From Chloroflexota bacterium (GTDB taxonomy: Bacteria; Chloroflexota; Dehalococcoidia; JACPPY01), in NCBI GenBank assembly GCA_016189825.1, contig JACPRR010000178.1:1-6569 (forward strand): a DNA stretch of 6,569 bases, in the 5' to 3' direction. Each line of letters starts with the position of its first letter. The first letter of the stretch is position 1. The notes beneath the pieces were generated by a model. That model was given only the letters and a program-made list of their open reading frames with translations. It did no database searches and was not told the DNA's origin. This document shows positions 1-4,380 of this stretch, piece after piece. The position numbers and the translations under genes were made by a program.

Positions 1-470
1 GAGCTGGCGCCCACGAACGCGGCCCTGGACGTGAAGTTGATGATCCTGCCGCTTTTCTGCTTCACCATGTGCGGGAGCGCTGCCTTGACGCAGGCGAAAA
101 CGCCCTTCACGTGCACGGACATGAGCGCATCGAACTCGCTTTCAGTAATATCCAGCGTCGCCTTCCTGACGAAGTTGCCGGCAGTGTTGACCAGTATGTC
201 GATGCGTCCGAAGTTCTTGATCGCGGCGCCGATAATACCCTCACCACCCGACATGGTCGCTACAGAGTCGTAGTTGGCAGCCGCCACCCCTCCCGCGTCC
301 CTGATTTCCTTTGCGGCCTTATCAGCGACCATCGTACCATCGGAATCCCCAAATGGGTCGTTCACCACCACCCTCGCCCCTTCTTCCGCCATCAGCATCG
401 CGATCCCGCGACCGATGCCACGTCCGCTGCCGGTCACCACCGCGACCTTGCCTGCCAGCCTGTTAGCCAT
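1..470 (-). CDS. SDR-family NAD(P)-dependent dehydrogenase, N-terminal part (truncated by window edge)
   Basis: This is the first 156 residues of a short-chain dehydrogenase/reductase; the 3' end lies beyond the left edge. Seen in the sequence: the Rossmann cofactor motif TGSGRGIG at residues 13-20, an acidic residue after strand 2 (VVVND, Asp38) that usually favours NAD(H), the structural NTAG motif at 95-98 in place of the common NNAG, and the catalytic-serine strand GRIINFTS ending at Ser148. The catalytic Tyr-x-x-x-Lys would lie beyond the edge and cannot be checked. The stretch after strand 2 (ADKAAKEIRDAGG followed by NYDSV) resembles the 3-hydroxyacyl-CoA dehydrogenase domain of MFE-2/17-beta-HSD4-type SDRs, so oxidation of a 3-hydroxyacyl-CoA is a reasonable inference. 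The ATG at 470 is supported by GGAGG at 481-485, ten bases upstream. It lies 130 bases downstream of the hydratase-like gene on the same strand and is probably in the same operon. The family call is firm; the substrate is unknown. Confidence 0.9.
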   Translation of the reverse strand, partial: MANRLAGKVAVVTGSGRGIGRGIAMLMAEEGARVVVNDPFGDSDGTMVADKAAKEIRDAGGVAAANYDSVATMSGGEGIIGAAIKNFGRIDILVNTAGNFVRKATLDITESEFDALMSVHVKGVFACVKAALPHMVKQKSGRIINFTSRAAFVGAS

Positions 471-600
471 CTCGCTTTTTCCTCCGTGAATTACTCCGAA
501 AATAGCCCATTTTCATCCTTCGTGGCGCCCATAACAATAGGCATGAATAATTCCTCGGAAAACACGTACCTGCCAACAGGTCTGGACGTTGGGCGACAGG
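471..600 (-). other. 130-nt gap between the hydratase-like and SDR genes
   Basis: The gap holds a short dyad at 568-581 (ACCTG, loop CCAA, CAGGT) and two similar runs, TTTTCCGAGGAATTATTC and TTTTCGGAGTAATTC, read on the minus strand. A weak sigma70-like pair can be drawn on the minus strand: TTGGCA (571-576), an 18-nt spacer, AATTAT (547-552). There is no T-tract after the dyad, so it does not look like an intrinsic terminator, and read-through from the upstream genes is likely. The gap is longer than the 13-nt junction upstream, so a separate SDR promoter is possible but not shown. Confidence 0.3.
491..544 (-). CDS. possible 17-residue leader or small ORF (MPIVMGATKDENGLFSE)
   Basis: In the gap between the hydratase-like gene and the SDR gene there is a very short reading frame, MPIVMGATKDENGLFSE. 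It is preceded by GAGG about eight bases before its ATG and ends in TAA just before the SDR Shine-Dalgarno sequence at 481-485. This spacing would suit translational coupling or a leader peptide. I recognise no homology, and a frame this short with a purine-rich upstream run can occur by chance. It is far shorter than the small subunits (BssB/BssC type) of known X-succinate synthases and is not proposed as one. Confidence 0.18.
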   Translation of the reverse strand: MPIVMGATKDENGLFSE

Positions 601-1410
601 CTATTTGATCACATCCCGCCAGGAAGCGAGCGCCTGCTTCAGACCCTTCTCCTTCACCAGTACCTCAAAGGCTTTGTTGGCGGCGCCGAAGTGTGCGATG
701 GCGTCGGTATCACAACCGGACATTATCGCCGTACGGTAGCCCATAATATCCTCGATACGGTTGATCTGCAATTTGTACAGCTTCAACAGTTCCATCGGCG
801 TTTCCGCTATCCCGGAAGCCAGTACGTTTACCTCCGCCTCTAGTTTGTCCGCGGGCACCGCCTTCGTAGCCCACCCGATTTGCGCTGCTTCGACTCCGCT
901 GACCGTGTTCCCAATCGTATAAAACAGCTCTTTCGTCTTCCTGGCTCCGACCAACCAGACCCACATGGAGGCAACGAACCCGGCTCCCAGCGGGGCTTTG
1001 ATGCTCCCGATACGGCACTCCTCCGAGACTACCGCAAGGTCGCACATCGCTGCCAGCATCGTTCCTCCGGCGAGGCAGTATCCATGTATCTGCGCAATCA
1101 CCGGCTTGGGGATGTCCCTGATAGCCAGGAGACGATCATCCACCACTCTCAACCGCTCCAGGTCCTGGATTATGGTGCGTGAGCTACGTAAGGGCATCTG
1201 CGCTGCAGAGACGTCGAACCCCGCGCAAAACGCCCTTCCTGCCCCTTTTAGGATGATGACCTTTATCGCGTCGTCGGCGCTGGCCTCCTTAACGGCCGCG
1301 AAAATATCCTGCTGGAGTTCCACGCTCAACGCGTTCAGGTGGTCGGGCCGGTTCATGGTAACCGTTGCGATGTTGCCGTTGGTCCCATAGAGAACATTCT
1401 GATAAGCCAT
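601..1410 (-). CDS. enoyl-CoA hydratase/isomerase (crotonase) family protein lacking both canonical catalytic glutamates
   Basis: This 269-residue protein has normal crotonase-fold length. Seen in order: an N-terminal strand pair ending MNRPDHLNALS (19-29), the first oxyanion-hole segment GRAFCAGFD (58-66), the second, HGYCLAGGTMLAAMCD (109-124), then the RIGSIKAPLGAG segment (133-144) and a helical C-terminal trimerisation region. In rat mitochondrial hydratase the catalytic residues are Glu144 (GGCELA) and Glu164 (QPEI). By eye these positions are Met118 and Lys138 here, so ordinary hydration of a 2-enoyl-CoA is doubtful. Other crotonase chemistries that use different residues (isomerase, hydrolase, decarboxylase, C-C lyase) are open. 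The acyl-CoA oxyanion hole appears intact, so a CoA thioester substrate is likely. The ATG at 1410 has AGGAG at 1415-1419, and the start lies 13 bases after the GRE stop codon, so the two genes are almost certainly co-transcribed. The family call is firm; the reaction is unknown. Confidence 0.93.
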   Translation of the reverse strand: MAYQNVLYGTNGNIATVTMNRPDHLNALSVELQQDIFAAVKEASADDAIKVIILKGAGRAFCAGFDVSAAQMPLRSSRTIIQDLERLRVVDDRLLAIRDIPKPVIAQIHGYCLAGGTMLAAMCDLAVVSEECRIGSIKAPLGAGFVASMWVWLVGARKTKELFYTIGNTVSGVEAAQIGWATKAVPADKLEAEVNVLASGIAETPMELLKLYKLQINRIEDIMGYRTAIMSGCDTDAIAHFGAANKAFEVLVKEKGLKQALASWRDVIK

Positions 1411-1423
1411 GCGACTCCTAGAG

Positions 1424-3892
1424 CTACAAATTCTGCTCGCTGCGCGAGATCACGTCGTCCTGTATTTCCGGCGTCAGGTGCACCCAATAGGCGCTGTACC
1501 CCGCAACGCGTACCACCAAATCCTTGTATTGTTCCGGGTATTTCTTAGCCTTGAGCAGAGTCTGCCTGTCCAGGATGTTGTATTGGATATGGCTGCCGCC
1601 AGATGTGAGGAAACTCTGGGTGAGGCTAGCCAGTTTCTCCATCGATTCTGCCGATTGCATCAGGCTAACCGGGAACTTCTGGTTCAGGACTGCCGCAGTA
1701 CACTCCTTGAACTCGGCGTTCAGGGCAGATCTCAAGACAGCGGTAACTCCCTTCTTGTCTGAGCCTCTCTGGGGAGAAAGCGAGCCATCATTCAACGCTT
1801 CACCGGCCTTGCGCCCGTTCGGCAAAGCAGCCACACCCTTGCCGCCAAAGTAGTGCCAGGACAACCCGTCGCGAGTGCTCACATAGGGCCCTCCGTGTGG
1901 GTTCTTGTACCCCTGGAGCAAGTCCCCCATGACCTTCCCTGAGGCCCGCACCAGCCCATCAACCTCATCGATCCCGTTGCCGTATTTCGGCGCAGCAAGA
2001 CACATCTGCTGGATCTCTTCTCCCCGGCTCCCGGCGAAGTTCGAGTCCAGTGCATCCATGAGCTCAGCCATGGTGAGCTTCTTCTGATCGAAGACCAACG
2101 TCTTGACTGCCATGAGAGCGTCAGCGGCGTCAACGTGGCCGCGGTCTTTCCACTCCCAGGTCCGGTAGTTCCACAGCCCGCCAACCAGAAAGTCCTGTCC
2201 CTTTTCAAGGCAACCCGGGGCCAGGCACGACCACAGCGGGAAACGTGACTTCTCCTCGTCTACTCGCTGCGCCGCATGGAGAATAACGTTCAACCTCGGC
2301 ACCATGAACTCGACTTGCTTCTTATACGCTGCCCAAAGGTCGTCGAAGCTCTTGAAGCCCCTGGGGTCTCCGGTCGGGGCCCCCACGCGCTTCCCCGTCA
2401 TCGTCGCCACGCCATCGTGAAGCGCCAGGTCCACCATCAGCGCCATGTTCGGATGGCCGGCGTTGCGCATCTGTATGCGGCTGCCGCGCTCTCCACCGGC
2501 CACCGGGTTCATGCAGGCGTGGGCCATCCAGTCGCGCGCGTCTTCCAGGTCCTCACCCAACCTCAGGAAATGCGCCACTATGCGGTCATCGGACATGAAC
2601 TGGGGCTGCCCTCCGCCAACCTGCCGGTTAGTATCCAGCGCCTTCAGCAGTATCCACTTCGGCGTCTTGCTGCTCACACGCAACGTGTAGTGAGGCTCTG
2701 CGTATTTCAGCAGTCCGGCCATGTGCAGCACAAGGTATGTCAGCTCGTTGCTCGCATCCTCACCATCCTTCATCAGGCCGCCGAGCACAACATTGCTAAT
2801 CAATGTTCCTTGCGCCTGCTGGCCCCTTGGCTTGCTCTTGACGCCGTCGCGTCTCGCCAGGTTGGACAGCAGTGCCCCGACAAGCTCGCTGGCTTCCTCC
2901 AGGGTAGACCTGCCCTCCCTGAGATCGGCCATGAAATAGGGGTACAGGTACTGGTCCATGCGTCCGCTCTCGTCCGCGACAACATTCGGCCGGCACCAGT
3001 TCATGGCCAGGCCGAAGATTGTTCTCGCCTGGATAGCTTCGTGCAACGTTCGTGCAGGGAACTCCGGCGCACGCGCGCAGCTTTCGGCGATACGCTCTAG
3101 CTCTTTCTTCCTGACCGGGTCTTCGGTAGCTGAGGCCATCTCCCGCGCGAGCCTCGAGTAGCGTTGGGCATAGCGGATCACCGCCTCGCAGCAAATGATT
3201 ACGGCCTGCCAGAACCACGCCTTTTTGGCATCCGGTTCCTCGCCGCTGCGCACCTTGAGGATGCCTGTTTCAGCCTGGCTGACAACGGCGCGCAATCCCT
3301 TGCCCAGGAGCATGTCCCACTTGGGAATTGGCGCGACGTTATTGATCCTCCCGGGCAATTGGAAGCCACGGGCCTTCTCGAAATCGTCAGGCCAGTCTCC
3401 GTAGATTGAGCGGATGCTGTTGAAAATCGCCTGGACCGGTGACTTGTCGAGGAAGAATTCGACAGCCTCCCCCACCGCCTCCCACTCTTCGTCCGCGCAT
3501 ATCGATACCCGGGCTGCGCTCTGCCTGATCTCACGCTTGCCAGCTTCCATGACCTCCAGCAGGTTGGGCGCTTCATACTCTACCCATGGGTCGGCCCCGC
3601 GGAAGAACTTCGTCGCGGTGCCAGCAACCAACTGGCCTTCGAAAATCACAATCGGCAGCCTGTCCGCCCACCTCTCAACCAGCTTCGCCCAACGGACGTC
3701 GAGGACGTCTCCCTCGGTCTCTTTCCAGGTCTCAATCGCCAGAACGGCCCTGTCGGCGGCAATCTCCAATTCGCGTTTGAAGAACTCGTCCCGCTCTCTA
3801 TTGAGCCTCGGGCTAAGTTGGATCGAGTCTATTTCAGCCAACATGGTGGCATTCGGGACTTGTTCCCCGATCACGGATCCCTTCAGTTGCAT
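1424..3892 (-). CDS. glycyl radical enzyme (PFL-like family), X-succinate-synthase-like active site
   Basis: This is a complete 822-residue GRE. The N-terminal PFL-like domain spans roughly residues 35-680 and the glycine-radical domain roughly 700-822. The radical motif RVAGYSAYW is at 795-803 with radical Gly798, in a typical context (HIQYNILDRQTL upstream; a LTPEIQDDVISRSEQ tail). The presumed thiyl-radical Cys460 sits in AHACMNPVAGG. Eliminases and decarboxylases such as CutC, glycerol dehydratase and hydroxyphenylacetate decarboxylase have Cys-x-Glu here; this protein has Asn462 at that place. I recall benzylsuccinate synthase as having CMSP with a fumarate-binding Arg about 15 residues later, and here Arg476 follows at +16. 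The Cys-to-Gly spacing of 338 is also close to BssA (336 from memory). A radical C-C bond-forming addition is therefore inferred, but an unassigned GRE clade is equally possible. It needs a radical-SAM activase, which is not in this window. The start chosen is ATG at 3892, because the in-frame TTG at 3898 touches the Shine-Dalgarno sequence. Confidence 0.93.
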   Translation of the reverse strand: MQLKGSVIGEQVPNATMLAEIDSIQLSPRLNRERDEFFKRELEIAADRAVLAIETWKETEGDVLDVRWAKLVERWADRLPIVIFEGQLVAGTATKFFRGADPWVEYEAPNLLEVMEAGKREIRQSAARVSICADEEWEAVGEAVEFFLDKSPVQAIFNSIRSIYGDWPDDFEKARGFQLPGRINNVAPIPKWDMLLGKGLRAVVSQAETGILKVRSGEEPDAKKAWFWQAVIICCEAVIRYAQRYSRLAREMASATEDPVRKKELERIAESCARAPEFPARTLHEAIQARTIFGLAMNWCRPNVVADESGRMDQYLYPYFMADLREGRSTLEEASELVGALLSNLARRDGVKSKPRGQQAQGTLISNVVLGGLMKDGEDASNELTYLVLHMAGLLKYAEPHYTLRVSSKTPKWILLKALDTNRQVGGGQPQFMSDDRIVAHFLRLGEDLEDARDWMAHACMNPVAGGERGSRIQMRNAGHPNMALMVDLALHDGVATMTGKRVGAPTGDPRGFKSFDDLWAAYKKQVEFMVPRLNVILHAAQRVDEEKSRFPLWSCLAPGCLEKGQDFLVGGLWNYRTWEWKDRGHVDAADALMAVKTLVFDQKKLTMAELMDALDSNFAGSRGEEIQQMCLAAPKYGNGIDEVDGLVRASGKVMGDLLQGYKNPHGGPYVSTRDGLSWHYFGGKGVAALPNGRKAGEALNDGSLSPQRGSDKKGVTAVLRSALNAEFKECTAAVLNQKFPVSLMQSAESMEKLASLTQSFLTSGGSHIQYNILDRQTLLKAKKYPEQYKDLVVRVAGYSAYWVHLTPEIQDDVISRSEQNL

Positions 3893-3898
3893 GGTCAA

Positions 3899-3904
3899 CC
3901 TCCC
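3899..3904 (-). promoter_or_regulatory. Shine-Dalgarno of the GRE gene (decides the start)
   Basis: GGGAGG on the minus strand is followed immediately by TTGACC and then ATG. The spacing is zero to the TTG at 3898 and six bases to the ATG at 3892. Only the ATG is at a workable distance, so the shorter, 822-residue protein is preferred. Confidence 0.8.
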
Positions 3905-3926
3905 GGGCGACCCTTTGCCGTCGCCC
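3905..3926 (-). promoter_or_regulatory. hairpin touching the GRE Shine-Dalgarno sequence
   Basis: On the minus strand GGGCGAC pairs perfectly with GTCGCCC (7 bp, 6 of them G-C) across an 8-nt loop, GGCAAAGG. The 3' arm ends exactly where GGGAGG begins. In the mRNA this would place a stable stem directly 5' of the ribosome binding site. It might protect the 5' end, act in translational control, or have no role. There is no U-tract, so it is not an intrinsic terminator. Confidence 0.45.
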
Positions 3927-3966
3927 TGACTCGGAGCAATTGCGTTACGTCACCCCTTCGCCCCCC

Positions 3967-3995
3967 ATGCTAAGCGCATGCACGGGTTAAGTCAA
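3967..3995 (-). promoter_or_regulatory. candidate sigma70-type promoter (proximal) for the GRE operon
   Basis: On the minus strand: TTGACT (3990-3995), a 17-nt spacer, TAGCAT (3967-3972). The -35 matches 5 of 6 consensus bases and the -10 matches 4 of 6. A dyad, CATGC-TAAGC-GCATG (3966-3980), overlaps the -10 and spacer and could be an operator. This is prediction by pattern only and competes with the distal candidate at 4032-4059. Confidence 0.35.
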
Positions 3996-4031
3996 GTACA
4001 TAGCGCGGACAAACATTAAATGATTTAGAAC

Positions 4032-4059
4032 AGTATCATAGCCCCGAAACGGGTGTCAA
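4032..4059 (-). promoter_or_regulatory. candidate sigma70-type promoter (distal) for the GRE operon
   Basis: On the minus strand: a perfect TTGACA (4054-4059), a 16-nt spacer, GATACT (4032-4037; 4 of 6). An overlapping TATGAT (4035-4040) is a better hexamer but sits only 13 nt from the -35. The spacer starts CCCGTTTCGGGG, which has a small CCCG/CGGG dyad. It would give a leader of about 130 nt. The TTGACACC plus TCGGG arrangement recurs in the divergent promoter at 4241. Confidence 0.4.
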
Positions 4060-4070
4060 GCTCAGGGGAA

Positions 4071-4085
4071 GGCATAATCCATGCC
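4071..4085. promoter_or_regulatory. short dyad upstream of the GRE distal promoter
   Basis: GGCAT-AATCC-ATGCC is a perfect 5-bp inverted repeat with a 5-nt spacer. It lies about a dozen bases upstream of the distal -35, where an activator operator could sit. Short dyads like this arise often by chance, and no regulator gene is present in the window. Confidence 0.2.
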
Positions 4086-4146
4086 CGTCATGGTAATCCC
4101 GGGTTGGCCGGATGCCAGGGTGAGAACCATCAGGGTGTTTCCGCTA

Positions 4147-4206
4147 CCCCGGGCTGAAGCCTGGGGCATAGATACGAAACCCCATGCCCACGGCTTCAGC
4201 CGTGGG
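4147..4206. repeat. pair of mutually inverted palindromes, IS200/IS605-end-like
   Basis: The first hairpin (4147-4166) is CCCCGGGCT-GA-AGCCTGGGG, with a 9-bp stem containing one G-T wobble. The second (4187-4206) is CCCACGGCT-TC-AGCCGTGGG, a perfect 9-bp stem. The two are also near inverted repeats of each other, with flanking GGGCAT/ATGCCC, so the whole 60 nt can fold as one long interrupted hairpin or as two separate ones. Palindromes with the core CCCACGGCT/AGCCGTGGG are typical, as I recall, of the subterminal hairpins of IS200/IS605-family elements and of small non-autonomous derivatives. No transposase (TnpA) or TnpB frame is present, so this would be a remnant or a miniature element at most. 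A REP-like repeat is the alternative. There is no T-tract. Confidence 0.5.
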
Positions 4207-4217
4207 TGGGAATCCAC
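4206..4217. repeat. small hairpin following the palindrome pair
   Basis: GTGG-GAAT-CCAC forms a 4-bp stem directly after the second large palindrome. An alternative 5-bp stem, CGTGG (4201-4205) with CCACG (4214-4218), would compete with that palindrome. It may be part of the same repeat unit. The evidence is structural only. Confidence 0.25.
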
Positions 4218-4240
4218 GGATTAAGCCGCCTTGAAATCGG

Positions 4241-4270
4241 TTGACACCAAATCGGGAAATGTGCTAGTGT
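4241..4270 (+). promoter_or_regulatory. candidate sigma70-type promoter for the aldehyde dehydrogenase operon
   Basis: A perfect TTGACA (4241-4246) is followed by an 18-nt spacer and TAGTGT (4265-4270). TG stands two bases before the -10 as in extended -10 promoters (TGC-TAGTGT). The -10 itself is weak (3 of 6). Transcription would begin near 4277 with a leader of about 100 nt. The first part, TTGACACC-AAA-TCGGG, parallels the divergent GRE distal promoter. Confidence 0.45.
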
Positions 4271-4293
4271 GAGCCCACTAATTGTTCAAAGCC

Positions 4294-4317
4294 TTTAATC
4301 TTTTAATGGTTTAAGTC
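4294..4317 (+). repeat. three TTTAA units at an 8-nt period in the aldehyde dehydrogenase leader
   Basis: TTTAATCT, TTTAATGG and TTTAAGTC follow one another directly, giving TTTAA at 4294, 4302 and 4310. This AT-rich block stands out from the GC-richer surroundings. It could be a repeated protein-binding site or a chance low-complexity run. It lies downstream of the candidate promoter and would be transcribed. Confidence 0.3.
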
Positions 4318-4368
4318 GAAAACACCGATCACGCCTTTCTGATTTTGCGGTTGTTGGGGACATTGCGC

Positions 4369-4373
4369 AGGAG
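4369..4373 (+). promoter_or_regulatory. Shine-Dalgarno of the aldehyde dehydrogenase gene (decides the start)
   Basis: AGGAG lies seven bases before the ATG at 4381. In-frame upstream alternatives are a TTG at 4345, with no comparable site, and a GTG at 4375, too close to this site. The ATG is therefore the preferred start. Confidence 0.8.
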
Positions 4374-4380
4374 AGTGCCG

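Larger units (their letters stand above)
3893..4380. other. 488-nt divergent intergenic regulatory region
   Basis: This region separates the two divergently transcribed operons. I see no convincing coding frame in it. From left to right it holds the GRE Shine-Dalgarno sequence and a hairpin touching it (3899-3926), two candidate minus-strand promoters (about 3967-3995 and 4032-4059), a short dyad (4071-4085), a pair of related palindromes (4147-4206) with a smaller hairpin after them (4206-4217), a candidate plus-strand promoter (4241-4270), an AT-rich stretch with three TTTAA units at 8-nt spacing (4294-4317), and the aldehyde dehydrogenase Shine-Dalgarno sequence (4369-4373). The layout suggests coordinated control of both directions. 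Confidence 0.7.

Noticed and set aside
69..608. Plus-strand open frame of about 179 codons at the left end
   Set aside because: It is antisense to the SDR gene and the following gap. Its translation shows no family signature, whereas the minus strand encodes intact TGxxxGIG and NTAG motifs.
2276..3100. Long plus-strand open frame of about 274 codons inside the GRE region
   Set aside because: It lies fully antisense to the GRE gene, whose minus-strand frame carries clear family motifs. The plus-strand translation is rich in His, Arg and Gln with no recognisable domain, as expected of an antisense shadow.
3893..3898. TTG at 3898 as the GRE start, adding two residues
   Set aside because: The GGGAGG ribosome site ends at 3899, leaving no spacing. 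The ATG at 3892 has a six-base spacing.
4147..4206. The palindrome pair as intrinsic terminators
   Set aside because: Neither hairpin is followed by a T-tract on either strand, and the flanking genes diverge, so no transcript is expected to end here.
4241..4320. An FNR or CRP-type site in the aldehyde dehydrogenase promoter region
   Set aside because: No TTGAT-N4-ATCAA or TGTGA-N6-TCACA dyad is present. TTGAAATCGG and GTTCAAAG are only loose half-matches.
4345..4380. Aldehyde dehydrogenase start at the TTG at 4345, adding 12 residues
   Set aside because: The added residues (MRLLGTLRRRVP) do not look like part of the family, and the good AGGAG site is placed for the ATG at 4381.
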